A stretch of DNA of 64,000 nucleotides from Blautia sp. (GTDB lineage: Bacteria > Bacillota > Clostridia > Lachnospirales > Lachnospiraceae), in assembly GCA_029257805.1 (NCBI GenBank), contig JARIAR010000062.1:1-64000 (forward strand), read 5' to 3'. Positions within the stretch are counted from its first letter, which is position 1, and each line of letters starts with the position of its first letter. Of this stretch, positions 46,381 to 54,701 are shown in pieces. The notes beneath the pieces were generated by a model, which searched no databases, had not been told where the DNA came from, and saw only the letters and a program-made list of their open reading frames with translations. The position numbers and the translations under genes were made by a program.

Positions 46381-47478
46381 TCAGTCTTCCAGTAATTCTC
46401 TTCCGATTGCGTCTGCTGCAATAATTGCGCCATATACATCTTGTGCAGTTACAGGGAACGGCATATTATGGATTGTCTCTGTTTCTGCTGCTGCCGCTTC
46501 TGCAACAGCCATAATTTCTTCAGGTTTCACTTCTGTTATTCCAAGTTCCTCTAAAGTAACAGGAAGTCCTACCGCAATGCAAAATTCCATAACTTCCATT
46601 AATTCTTCAGCCGGTGCATCCTCCAACACAAGCTGTACGATTGTTCCAAATGCAACTTTTTCGCCATGATACATATGATGGCACTGAGAAAGTACTGTAA
46701 ATCCATTATGAATGGCATGAGCACCTGCTAGGCCACCGGATTCAAATCCAATTCCACTTAAAAATGTATTTGCCTCGATTACTTTTTCCACTGCTTTTGT
46801 ACATACATGATTTTCTGCTGCAGCTTTTGCCAACTCACCTTTATCTATTAAAGTTTCATAACATAATTTGGCAAGCGCCATAGCTGCCTTTGTTGTTGTA
46901 CCGCCAGCACAGGAAGATGCTCCTGATGCTTCGCATGCTCTTGCTTCAAAATATGTTGCAAGGGCATCACCCATACCAGCTACCAACAGTCTTGTGGGCG
47001 CTTTTACAATAACATCTGTATCTACTAAAACAACATCCGGATTCTTTGGAAGGAATAAATAGCTTTCAAATACTCCATCCTCTGTATAAACAACAGACAG
47101 CGCACTGCATGGTGCATCTGTAGAGGCAATCGTAGGTACGATCACTACCGGGATCTTTCCGTAAAATCCTACTGCCTTGGCTGTATCCAGTGTTTTTCCG
47201 CCACCTACTCCAATGATGACTTCTATTTTTTCTGCATTGCATGTATCTACAAGACGATCAATTTCTTTTTTGCAGCATTCACCATGAAATACTTCATAAA
47301 TAATTTCTGCCTCAGAATCTGCAAATCCTGTATCAAGTGCTTCTTTATTTCTTTTTAATCCACTTTCACTGATCAGACAGAGTGCTTTTTTTCCAAGTGG
47401 CTCAACATATGCTGATAAACGCTTTAATTCTCCACTTCCCTGTACATATTTTCCTGGTGCAATAATTACCTGTGCCAT
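46381..47478 (-). CDS. gldA: Glycerol dehydrogenase-like iron/zinc alcohol dehydrogenase
   Basis: NAD-dependent interconversion of glycerol and dihydroxyacetone (family role). The 365 residues show the NAD motif IEVIIGVGGGKTLDTAKAVG, IVPTIASTDAPCSALSVVYT and metal ligands in GLAGAHAIHNG and the later CHHMYHGEKVAFGT. It is divergent from the regulator/aldolase/kinase set at 47721-50971. An aldolase of that family can release dihydroxyacetone, so GldA could dispose of it as glycerol. Confidence 0.86.
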   Translation of the reverse strand: MAQVIIAPGKYVQGSGELKRLSAYVEPLGKKALCLISESGLKRNKEALDTGFADSEAEIIYEVFHGECCKKEIDRLVDTCNAEKIEVIIGVGGGKTLDTAKAVGFYGKIPVVIVPTIASTDAPCSALSVVYTEDGVFESYLFLPKNPDVVLVDTDVIVKAPTRLLVAGMGDALATYFEARACEASGASSCAGGTTTKAAMALAKLCYETLIDKGELAKAAAENHVCTKAVEKVIEANTFLSGIGFESGGLAGAHAIHNGFTVLSQCHHMYHGEKVAFGTIVQLVLEDAPAEELMEVMEFCIAVGLPVTLEELGITEVKPEEIMAVAEAAAAETETIHNMPFPVTAQDVYGAIIAADAIGRELLED

Positions 47479-47525
47479 AATTGTACCCTCCTGATTTTCT
47501 TTTTAAAGACTATAATTTTGATATT

Positions 47526-47553
47526 ATTTTATCATATATTTTTCGCAATGCAA
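47526..47553 (-). promoter_or_regulatory. Promoter of gldA
   Basis: Minus strand TTGCAT (47553-47548) and TAAAAT (47531-47526), 16 bases apart. Confidence 0.6.
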
Positions 47554-47586
47554 CCTTTTTTATCCACAATCCACAAGGAAACAGGG

Positions 47587-47615
47587 TTGACAATTTTCCC
47601 TCTGTCCTTTATGAT
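47587..47615 (+). promoter_or_regulatory. Promoter of the GntR/LacI regulator, aldolase and kinase operon
   Basis: TTGACA (47587-47592) and TATGAT (47610-47615), 17 bases apart, 105 bases before the regulator start. Confidence 0.8.
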
Positions 47616-47654
47616 GAAAACCATATAGGCAGGGTTTCTTTTTTTTATTTCAAG

Positions 47655-47675
47655 TGGTATTATATCTCAATACCA
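47655..47675. promoter_or_regulatory. Candidate operator or leader hairpin
   Basis: TGGTATT, seven bases, AATACCA: a perfect 7-bp inverted repeat in the leader between the promoter and the regulator gene. It could be the autoregulatory operator of the adjacent GntR/LacI-type protein. Confidence 0.5.
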
Positions 47676-47720
47676 TTTTGTGGATTCCTGCTTTTTCTCT
47701 AAAAAAATATGGAGATAAAT

Positions 47721-48749
47721 ATGGACGAACAAAATCTTTACCAAAATATAAAAAAGAAAATCTGCCGCATGATTTATGAAAATATTTACCAAAACGGTGA
47801 TTTGATTCCTTCAGAACGAAAACTTTCTGAAGAATTTGGAGTCAGCCGTGTCACAATACGTAAAGCGCTAAAACTTCTGGAAGAAGAGCAGATCATTCAA
47901 AGAGTACAAGGCAGCGGTACAAGAGTGGCCTTGCAATATGGAGCACACCAGGGCACCATGGATATCATTACCTTAGTTGCCCCCGCTCAAAATGCCTTTT
48001 TCTCCAGATTTATAGATTCTGTTCAGACAAAAGCAGAAGAAATGGATTCTCTTGTTTTATTTAAACAAAAGCCCAAAAATATTTCTCTGGAAAAATGTCT
48101 GTACCAAATTTATGACAAAGACTTACGAAACGTTGTCCTTTGGCTGGAAGACATGGAACTTGGCAACGATGCCCTAAAAAAACTAAGAGGACTTGGAATG
48201 AATATTGTACTTTTTGATGCTGCCTTTCACAGTGACTATGCAGATTCTGTGTGTTTAGACAATCGGGAAGGAATCCGCCTCCTTGTAAGCAGCATGCAAA
48301 AAGCCGGAAAAACCAAACTCGGATATATCGGTTGGGATGACATGAAAATAAGCAGTGTAAAGACACGTCAGAATACATTTTCCTATCTTGTACCAGATGG
48401 TCTCATATATCAGGTTCCCTGGAAATACCGCAACAATTTAGAAGCGCTTCCTTCCTCTATTATAGAGCAGGGACTTCAGAAACTTAATAAATGTGATGGG
48501 ATTATTTACGGAGTCGGAGAACTTGGCCTTCCATTTGAAAGAAAAGCCAGAGAACTCTCTAACGATCATCAGGCAGCCATGATCGATCTTCTTCCAGGCT
48601 CCGAAGATCTTGACATTCTTACACTGGACCAGGACTTTACAAAAATGGCAGAAAAAATTTATGAGTGCCTAACCAAACAAAATCAGCGTGAAAGTAACTG
48701 GAAAGCCTGTTTATATGAAATAAAAGGCCGGCTTTCCCAGAAAATATAA
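47721..48749 (+). CDS. GntR-headed regulator with LacI-type sugar-binding domain (AraR-like)
   Basis: About 342 residues: an N-terminal GntR winged helix (GDLIPSERKLSEEFGVSRVT, IQRVQGSGTRVAL) joined to a periplasmic-binding-protein-like domain as in LacI/AraR repressors. I start at 47721, because the ATG at 47709 is part of the GGAG ribosome site. The ligand is likely the sugar or sugar phosphate handled by the downstream aldolase and kinase. The inverted repeat at 47655-47675 is a plausible target. Confidence 0.85.
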   Translation: MDEQNLYQNIKKKICRMIYENIYQNGDLIPSERKLSEEFGVSRVTIRKALKLLEEEQIIQRVQGSGTRVALQYGAHQGTMDIITLVAPAQNAFFSRFIDSVQTKAEEMDSLVLFKQKPKNISLEKCLYQIYDKDLRNVVLWLEDMELGNDALKKLRGLGMNIVLFDAAFHSDYADSVCLDNREGIRLLVSSMQKAGKTKLGYIGWDDMKISSVKTRQNTFSYLVPDGLIYQVPWKYRNNLEALPSSIIEQGLQKLNKCDGIIYGVGELGLPFERKARELSNDHQAAMIDLLPGSEDLDILTLDQDFTKMAEKIYECLTKQNQRESNWKACLYEIKGRLSQKI

Positions 48750-48775
48750 AAATAATAAAATATTGGAGGAATAAA

Positions 48776-49447
48776 ATGGAAATTTTATTAGACACCGCAA
48801 ACTTGGAACAGATAAAAAAATACACCTCTCTTTACGATATTACAGGTGTGACATCAAACCCTACTATTATCTCTAAAGAAAATACAGATTTTTGGCCTCT
48901 TCTTCTAGAAATCCGAAAGATAATAGGGGAAAAACAACTTCATGTACAGGTAACAACCGATACCTGGGAAGAAATGTTAAAAGAGGCTGATGCGATCCGT
49001 ACAAAACTCGGAAACGAAACCTACGTAAAAATCCCTACAACAGAACAGGGAATCTGTGCAATGAAACACTTAAAAGCAGAAGGTGCCAATGTAACGGCTA
49101 CTGCCATTTATACAGCGCAGCAGGCCATGATGGCTTCCAGCGTTGGGGCTGATTATGTAGCGCCTTACTTTAACAGAATGAACAATCTGAATGTAGATAG
49201 TAAAAAAGTAATCCGCGAAATCTCCCAGCTGTTCCAGATCCATAATAAAGAAACCAAAATCCTTGCAGCAAGTTTTAAAAACACAGAACAGGTGATGGAT
49301 TCACTCATGTCCGGAGCACAGGCTGTAACGGTTTCCGTTGATCTTCTTACTACTATGGTAGAAAATGCCATCATTGATTTTGCTGTCAATGGATTTAAAA
49401 AAGACTGGACAAAAATTTACGGTGAAAAGAAAATTTACGAATTATAA
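48776..49447 (+). CDS. Fructose-6-phosphate aldolase/transaldolase-like protein (FSA family)
   Basis: TIM-barrel Schiff-base aldolase of 223 residues. Key FSA residues fall at the expected places: Asp6 in LLDTAN, the Schiff-base Lys85 in YVKIPTT, Thr109 and Tyr131 in YVAPYFNR. FSA cleaves fructose 6-phosphate, or related ketose phosphates, to dihydroxyacetone and an aldose phosphate. It is flanked by a kinase and, divergently, by a glycerol dehydrogenase, which suggests a ketose dissimilation route that yields dihydroxyacetone. Physiological sugar unknown. Confidence 0.85.
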   Translation: MEILLDTANLEQIKKYTSLYDITGVTSNPTIISKENTDFWPLLLEIRKIIGEKQLHVQVTTDTWEEMLKEADAIRTKLGNETYVKIPTTEQGICAMKHLKAEGANVTATAIYTAQQAMMASSVGADYVAPYFNRMNNLNVDSKKVIREISQLFQIHNKETKILAASFKNTEQVMDSLMSGAQAVTVSVDLLTTMVENAIIDFAVNGFKKDWTKIYGEKKIYEL

Positions 49448-49462
49448 TACAGGAGAATGACT

Positions 49463-50971
49463 ATGGGGAAATATTTACTGGCACATGATATAGGCACATC
49501 CGGAAATAAAGCTTCCCTGTTTTCTATTGATGGAAAACTTATAAAAAGCACGGTAGCCGGCTATCCTGTAAACTATGGATATGGCGGCTGTGCTGAACAA
49601 AATCCACTGGACTGGTGGGCAGCGGTATGCCGCTCCACCCAGGAAATTATAAACGATATAGACCCAAAAGATGTAGCAGCCGTTTCTTTTTCTGCTCAGA
49701 TGCAGTGTTGTCTTGTGGTTGACAAAAAAGGAACGATACTGCGCCCTGCAATCATCTGGGCCGATCACCGTGCGGAGGCACAAGCAAAACGCCTGCAGGA
49801 ATCTGTGGATGATACATACTCCTATCAGCTGTTAGGGCACAGGATCAGTCCTTCTTACAGTATTGAAAAATTAATGTGGATAAAAGATAACGAGCCGGAT
49901 ATCTACAAGCATACCTATAAAATGCTTCAGGTGAAAGATTATATTATTTATCGTATGACCGGAAAATTTGTTACCGATTATTCTGATGCTTCCGGAACAA
50001 ATGCTTTGGATCTTGAAAATCTAAAATGGTCCGAAGAAATTCTTTCTTTAGCAGGAATTGATCCGGACAAATTACCTGAGCTTCATTTTTCCACAGATAT
50101 TATTGGCACACTAAATCCCGATGCAGCAATCGAACTTGGTCTGACTCCTAATACAAAAGTTGTGTGCGGAGGCGGCGATGGTCCCTGTTCCGCCTTGGGC
50201 GCCGGATGTATCCATAATAATGAAATGTTCCTTACTTTTGGTACATCCGCCTGGATTGGCGGTACTACAGAAAAGAAATTTCTGGATAAAGATCAGATTC
50301 TATTTTGTTTTGCCCATGTAATCCCCGGCAAATATATGCCTTGCGGTACCATGCAGTCTGCCGGAAGTTCTTACTCCTATATGCGAAATACTTTTTGCCA
50401 GGATATAATCCAGAAAGCCCAGGCAGAAGGAATAAGTTCCTGGAACATTATGAATACTTTAGCCAAAAACTCTCCTGCAGGTGCAAAAGGTCTCCTCTTT
50501 CTTCCCTATCTTACAGGCGAACGTTCTCCACGCTGGAATCCGGATGCCTCTGCAAGTTTCGTTGGAATCCGAATGTACCATAAGCGGGAAGATTACATCC
50601 GGGCGACCTTAGAGGGTGTTGCTATGAATCTGGATCTTATTTTAGACTCTTATAGAAAATATATGCATATTCATAAAATGATCCTTACTGGCGGCGGTGC
50701 AAAAGGAGATATTGTAGCTCATATTCTTTCTGATATACTGGAAACAGAACTTATACGTCCCAGCCATGTGGAAGAAGCAACCTCCATTGCCGCTGCAGTA
50801 ATTGCAGGTGTAGGGTGCGGAATTTATAAAGATTTTAATGCAATCAACCGATTTCTGCAATTCGAAGACCCCATCCTTCCAGATCTGAAAAATGCCCCAA
50901 TGTATCATGAGCAAAAGAAACAGTTTGACAGTGTATACCAGGCATTAAAACCTCTCTATAAAAACCTTTGA
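49463..50971 (+). CDS. FGGY-family carbohydrate kinase (xylulokinase-like)
   Basis: ATP-dependent sugar kinase of 502 residues with the FGGY fold: an N-terminal ATP-binding segment LLAHDIGTSGNKASLFSI, PAIIWADHRAEAQAKRLQES near residue 97, FGTSAWIGGT and the C-terminal ILTGGGAKGDIVAHILSDIL. I start at 49463 since the ATG at 49457 touches the AGGAG site. The nearest characterised relatives are xylulokinases, but FGGY specificity is hard to predict. It presumably phosphorylates the ketose cleaved by the neighbouring aldolase. Confidence 0.83.
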   Translation: MGKYLLAHDIGTSGNKASLFSIDGKLIKSTVAGYPVNYGYGGCAEQNPLDWWAAVCRSTQEIINDIDPKDVAAVSFSAQMQCCLVVDKKGTILRPAIIWADHRAEAQAKRLQESVDDTYSYQLLGHRISPSYSIEKLMWIKDNEPDIYKHTYKMLQVKDYIIYRMTGKFVTDYSDASGTNALDLENLKWSEEILSLAGIDPDKLPELHFSTDIIGTLNPDAAIELGLTPNTKVVCGGGDGPCSALGAGCIHNNEMFLTFGTSAWIGGTTEKKFLDKDQILFCFAHVIPGKYMPCGTMQSAGSSYSYMRNTFCQDIIQKAQAEGISSWNIMNTLAKNSPAGAKGLLFLPYLTGERSPRWNPDASASFVGIRMYHKREDYIRATLEGVAMNLDLILDSYRKYMHIHKMILTGGGAKGDIVAHILSDILETELIRPSHVEEATSIAAAVIAGVGCGIYKDFNAINRFLQFEDPILPDLKNAPMYHEQKKQFDSVYQALKPLYKNL

Positions 50972-50983
50972 TTTCTTCATAGA

Positions 50984-51022
50984 AAATCCCCCAACACAGA
51001 TATATTCTGCTTTGGGGGATTT
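50984..51022. terminator. Bidirectional terminator between the kinase and P-type ATPase genes
   Basis: AAATCCCCCAA and TTGGGGGATTT form an 11-bp GC-rich stem around a 17-base loop, between convergent genes, followed by T-rich sequence on the plus strand. Confidence 0.88.
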
Positions 51023-51053
51023 CTTATAAAATAAAATCAGCTTTTATATTTAC

Positions 51054-53126
51054 CTACAGCAAATTGTCCATACTCTTCAAACTGATTGCCAGTGTTGAAA
51101 TATTATGTAATAATGCGGATGTCGTCGGTCTGATCATTCCACTGATTCCAAATGCCAGTAACCCGCTATTAAAGCCAATGATCTTTTTGTAATTTCCATT
51201 AATTTTTTTCATTAATCTATCACTGATCATTTTTAATGTTACAATGCTATACAGATTATCCGCACCTATGGTTACATCTGAAATCTCTCTTGCAATTTCT
51301 GCACCATCACTGATGGCAATTCCTATATCTGCGGAAGATAATGCCGGAGAATCATTGATTCCATCTCCGATCATAATCACTTTTCTGCCTTTTGCTTTTT
51401 CTTTTTCTACAAATTTTGCTTTGTCTTCCGGCAATACCTCTGCATAATACTCATCTACCCCGACCTGCTGTGCAATCGCTCTTGCAGTTCGTTCACTATC
51501 GCCAGTCATCATCACAAGCTTGCTGATTCCCATTTCTCTTAATGTTTTTATTACCTCTTGTGCCTCTTCACGCAGAGGATCATGGATATATATAACAGCT
51601 GCCAAATATCCATCCATTGCCATATATAAATGAGAGTATTGTGTATCCAATGATTCAAACTGTTCCTGATACCCGTCTTTGATCATGCACTTTTCATCTT
51701 CAAACACAAAATGATAACTTCCGATTACAACACGTTTTTCCGAAATTGTAGAAGAGATTCCATGAGCTACAATGTATTCTACTTTTGTATGTAATTCTTC
51801 ATGCTCCAGATTCCGTTCTTTTGCTGCCTCTACAACCGCTTTCGCCATAGAGTGTGGAAAATGCTCTTCCAAACATGCTGCAAATCTTAATAACTCATTT
51901 GGCTCAAGATCTGTAAATGGAATAACTCCGGCTACTTTAGGCTCTGCTTTTGTCAACGTTCCTGTTTTATCAAACACGATTGTATCTGCTTCTGCCATTG
52001 CTTCCAGATATTTTCCGCCTTTTACTGTAATTTGATGCGTTCTTGCTTCACGTATTGCAGACAAAACAGAAATTGGCATAGCAAGTTTTAATGCACATGA
52101 AAAATCCACCATCAATACAGTTAAAGCTTTTGTGATATTTCTTGTAAACAGCCATGTAAGCCCGGTTCCTGCCAAGGTATAAGGAACAAGCTTATCTGCC
52201 ATATGCTCTGCTTTTCCTTCCACAGAAGATTTTAATTTCTGTGTTTCCTCGATCATAGTCACGATCTTTTCAAACTTACTGCTTCCCGATCCCTCTTTTA
52301 CCTGAAGAAGAATCTCACCTTCTTCCAGTACAGTTCCTGCATAAACAGAAGCTCCTTTTGATTTCGCAACAGCCAGGGATTCTCCGGTAAGGGAAGCCTG
52401 ATTTACCATAGCTTCTCCTTCTTCCACTACACCGTCAAACGGAATGATATTTCCCATATGTACTTTTATCATATCCCCTGTCTGAATCTGAGAAGCATGT
52501 ACAAGAACTTCCTGACTTCCATTCCACAACCACACCTGATTCGTATTTAAAGACATACTTTTTGCAAGATCACTTACTGTTTTCTTATGGGTCCACTCTT
52601 CCAGAATTTCACCAATTCCTAAAAGGAACATAACGGATCCTGCAGTTTTAAAATCTCTTCTTAATATAGACACACCAATAGCTGTCGCATCCAGAACAGG
52701 CACTTCTAATTTTCTCTTAGCCAGTGTACGAACTCCATGCCACAGATACTTTACGGATTTGCATACCACAATAATATTTCTTAATCCAACGGGAAAACAA
52801 ACATTTTGGATTCCTCTTGCCACTGCATGAGTAACAATTTTATCCCAATATACCTTGTTCATTTCTCTGCTGGAATTTTGAAAATATTCTGCCGGCACAT
52901 TCATTGTTTCAATGTGAAACTCCTTCAGAATATCAAGAATTTTTTCTTTGGAGCCATCATAACGAATTACAACATCTCCAAGACGTTCTTGTACTTTTGC
53001 AGAAATCACACATGGCTGGCTGTCCAGATAATACTGCAAACTATCTGCGTATTCATTTGTCATTCTTTTTTGTACTACATGAATTCGTATTCTTCCTCGT
53101 ATATCATGTTTAATTATATACTTCAT
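51054..53126 (-). CDS. Heavy-metal P1B-type ATPase with an atypical SC motif
   Basis: The 690-residue pump has an N-terminal ferredoxin-like domain without CxxC, about eight membrane segments, the actuator TGES (247-250), the phosphorylation site DKTGT (386-390), a nucleotide-domain EEHFPHSMAKAVV and GDGINDSPAL. The membrane metal site reads FSCALKLAMP (342-351) instead of CPC or SPC, so metal choice cannot be read from known classes; Mn2+, Fe2+ or Zn2+ export are options. It ends the operon with the 26-residue peptide and the DUF6110-like gene, near a Fur-like box. Confidence 0.87.
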   Translation of the reverse strand: MKYIIKHDIRGRIRIHVVQKRMTNEYADSLQYYLDSQPCVISAKVQERLGDVVIRYDGSKEKILDILKEFHIETMNVPAEYFQNSSREMNKVYWDKIVTHAVARGIQNVCFPVGLRNIIVVCKSVKYLWHGVRTLAKRKLEVPVLDATAIGVSILRRDFKTAGSVMFLLGIGEILEEWTHKKTVSDLAKSMSLNTNQVWLWNGSQEVLVHASQIQTGDMIKVHMGNIIPFDGVVEEGEAMVNQASLTGESLAVAKSKGASVYAGTVLEEGEILLQVKEGSGSSKFEKIVTMIEETQKLKSSVEGKAEHMADKLVPYTLAGTGLTWLFTRNITKALTVLMVDFSCALKLAMPISVLSAIREARTHQITVKGGKYLEAMAEADTIVFDKTGTLTKAEPKVAGVIPFTDLEPNELLRFAACLEEHFPHSMAKAVVEAAKERNLEHEELHTKVEYIVAHGISSTISEKRVVIGSYHFVFEDEKCMIKDGYQEQFESLDTQYSHLYMAMDGYLAAVIYIHDPLREEAQEVIKTLREMGISKLVMMTGDSERTARAIAQQVGVDEYYAEVLPEDKAKFVEKEKAKGRKVIMIGDGINDSPALSSADIGIAISDGAEIAREISDVTIGADNLYSIVTLKMISDRLMKKINGNYKKIIGFNSGLLAFGISGMIRPTTSALLHNISTLAISLKSMDNLL

Positions 53127-53154
53127 AACAAACTCTCTTTCTGATTTTCTTCAT

Positions 53155-53185
53155 AAAAACACCTGCAGTTTCCTGCAGGTGTTTT
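53155..53185 (-). terminator. GAAA-loop hairpin between the DUF6110-like and P-ATPase genes
   Basis: AAAACACCTGCAG, loop GAAA on the transcript, CTGCAGGTGTTTT: a perfect 13-bp stem ending in five U. It stands 9 bases after the DUF6110-like stop and 29 bases before the ATPase start, so it may partly terminate transcription and lower ATPase synthesis. Confidence 0.75.
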
Positions 53186-53194
53186 ACCGCCAGA

Positions 53195-53482
53195 TTATTC
53201 TTCTGATTCTTCAGAAGTTTCTTCTCCACATACACATTCTGCTTTCGCTCTCTCTTCGTTGATCTGCTGTGCTTCTGCGTAAATATCTTCTGCATTTTCC
53301 TGTACATTTGCAACTACATTCATCACACATTCTTTTGCTCTAAGAACTGCTGCAGTACAATTTGTGTAAACTTTTTTTGCATCCTTACTGGATAAGATTT
53401 TAATACCTGCAGTACCAAATAAAACACCAGCTGCAAAAATTCCTGTTTTTTTCACATCAATACATTCAAAACATTTTAACAT
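53195..53482 (-). CDS. Small DUF6110-like protein upstream of the metal ATPase
   Basis: The 95 residues start MLKCFECIDVKKTGIFAAGV, with one hydrophobic helix (about 11-28), a helical middle and an acidic C-terminus rich in Glu and Ser with CVCGEE. It resembles the DUF6110 family, found next to P1B ATPases in Firmicutes, though I recall this rather than verify it. The CxxC and CxC motifs could bind metal. Function unknown; probably an ATPase accessory. A GGAGG site is shared with the end of the preceding peptide gene. Confidence 0.7.
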   Translation of the reverse strand: MLKCFECIDVKKTGIFAAGVLFGTAGIKILSSKDAKKVYTNCTAAVLRAKECVMNVVANVQENAEDIYAEAQQINEERAKAECVCGEETSEESEE

Positions 53483-53493
53483 AATCGTTCCTC

Positions 53494-53574
53494 CTATTTA
53501 TGTTCGTAACCTGTATAAATTGTCATCGCCAGGCAGACTACCATTGCCCATGCCCAAAATTTATGCTTTTTCAT
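53494..53574 (-). CDS. 26-residue single-span membrane peptide
   Basis: An ATG at 53574 with GGGAGG 7 bases upstream opens a 26-codon frame: basic MKKHK, then a hydrophobic helix with Trp and Val/Leu/Ala, then TGYEHK and a TAG stop. The stop overlaps the AGGAGG of the next gene, so the three genes form one unit. The size and layout suggest a small membrane regulator or subunit of the metal ATPase; I do not recognise a verified family. Confidence 0.7.
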   Translation of the reverse strand: MKKHKFWAWAMVVCLAMTIYTGYEHK

Positions 53575-53653
53575 GAACACACCTCCCAGCATTATTTAAA
53601 TTACTATTTGATAAATATACAACGAATATTTTCTTTTTTCCATACTTTTTTTA

Positions 53654-53676
53654 ATAATGATAAATTTTATCATTAT
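53654..53676. promoter_or_regulatory. Fur-type box upstream of the peptide/DUF6110/P-ATPase operon
   Basis: A perfect 23-bp palindrome (11-1-11, centre 53665) reading ATAATGATAAA-T-TTTATCATTAT. Its core TGATAAA-T-TTTATCA differs from the Bacillus Fur 7-1-7 box (TGATAAT-N-ATTATCA) at one base per arm. It lies 80 bases before the peptide start and 7 bases past the fur stop. Confidence 0.75.
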
Positions 53677-53682
53677 CTCATT

Positions 53683-54135
53683 CTAATTTTCTACTTTTAT
53701 CGTGATATCTTTGACTGCCCTCTGCTGGATATATCCTGCGCTCTTCAATGCATTCTTTAAAGTTCCCCAGAATAATTTCTCAGGGATTTCAAAACAGGTC
53801 CCATCTTCAAAAAAAATGGTACATTTAATCTTTTTCCCTTCTATTTCTTCATCCAAAATTGGATGAATACTATTTTTTTGTATGAACCCCAGCTGCTCCA
53901 GTAAATTAACCATACGATAAACAGTTGCCATCCCGATACTGGAATCCTGATTTATTGCTTTATAATAAATCTCCTTACAACAACTACATTCCTCTTGAAG
54001 AATAATATCCAGAAGTATGCGCCGCTGATTTGTAATTCTGTATCCTTTGGATTTCATTTTTTCTACTACATATCCTGTATAATCCCCTGAATCTATATGT
54101 TGTTGAAATTCATTCTTTTTTTTCAATATTCTCAT
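53683..54135 (-). CDS. fur: Fur-family metalloregulator
   Basis: The 150 residues have the Fur winged helix (MKSKGYRITNQRRILLDIIL, GMATVYRMVNLLEQLGFI) and a shorter, unusual dimerisation domain: the common HHH and CxxC motifs are missing, though CSCC sits in the helix region (EECSCCKEIYY). The C-terminal part lacks the usual His-rich metal site, so whether it is Fur, Zur, PerR or a divergent form cannot be decided. A Fur-like palindrome lies just beyond its stop, before the ATPase operon. Confidence 0.78.
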   Translation of the reverse strand: MRILKKKNEFQQHIDSGDYTGYVVEKMKSKGYRITNQRRILLDIILQEECSCCKEIYYKAINQDSSIGMATVYRMVNLLEQLGFIQKNSIHPILDEEIEGKKIKCTIFFEDGTCFEIPEKLFWGTLKNALKSAGYIQQRAVKDITIKVEN

Positions 54136-54185
54136 ATTTTATCGCCTTTTCTTTAGCTAACTGTATATTTCACGACTCACTCACC

Positions 54186-54214
54186 TTGTCTTTTTCTACT
54201 TAAAATGGTATCAT
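54186..54214 (+). promoter_or_regulatory. Promoter of the DtxR/MntR-type gene
   Basis: TTGTCT (54186-54191) and TATCAT (54209-54214), 17 bases apart, with GGGAGGG before the ATG at 54237. Confidence 0.7.
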
Positions 54215-54236
54215 ACAAAAGAAGGGAGGGTATCTT

Positions 54237-54617
54237 ATGGGTTACATCAGACATAAGTCAAAAGAATCTGTGGAGGACTATCTCGAAACCATATATCTTT
54301 TAAATCACCGACTGACAGCCGTTCGTTCTATCGATATTGCAACAGAGATGAATTATTCTAAACCAAGTATTAGCGTTGCAATGAAAAATCTTAAAAGCAA
54401 GAATTATATTGTCATATCTGAGGAAGGTCATATTTCCTTAACCCCCGAAGGATTGACAATTGCAAAAGGTACTTATGAACGACATACCTTATTTCGTAAC
54501 TGGCTGATTGATTTAGGCGTGGACCCTAAAACAGCAACAGAAGATGCCTGTAAAATGGAACATGATATTAGCCCTCAAAGTTTTGAGGCTATTAAAAAGT
54601 TTATTTCTCAGGAATGA
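54237..54617 (+). CDS. DtxR/MntR-family metal-dependent regulator
   Basis: The 126 residues show the winged helix (ESVEDYLETIYLLNHRLTAV, YSKPSISVAMKNLKSKNYIV) and the dimerisation/metal domain with RHTLFRNWLIDLGV and CKMEHDISPQSFEAI. It carries no SH3-like third domain, like MntR. DtxR regulators sense Fe2+ or Mn2+. It is divergent from fur and next to feoAB, so it probably controls iron or manganese homeostasis here. Confidence 0.87.
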   Translation: MGYIRHKSKESVEDYLETIYLLNHRLTAVRSIDIATEMNYSKPSISVAMKNLKSKNYIVISEEGHISLTPEGLTIAKGTYERHTLFRNWLIDLGVDPKTATEDACKMEHDISPQSFEAIKKFISQE

Positions 54618-54651
54618 TTTATTTAAAAGATTCTCCAGATTGAAAAAATGA

Positions 54652-54684
54652 AAGCCTGTATCTTTCAATAGATACAGGCTTTTA
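54652..54684. terminator. Bidirectional terminator after the DtxR-type gene
   Basis: AAAGCCTGTATC and its inverse make a 12-bp stem around an 8-base loop, with A- and T-runs on both sides; it also serves the convergent feo transcript. Confidence 0.9.
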
Positions 54685-54701
54685 TTTTTTACGGAAACCT
54701 T

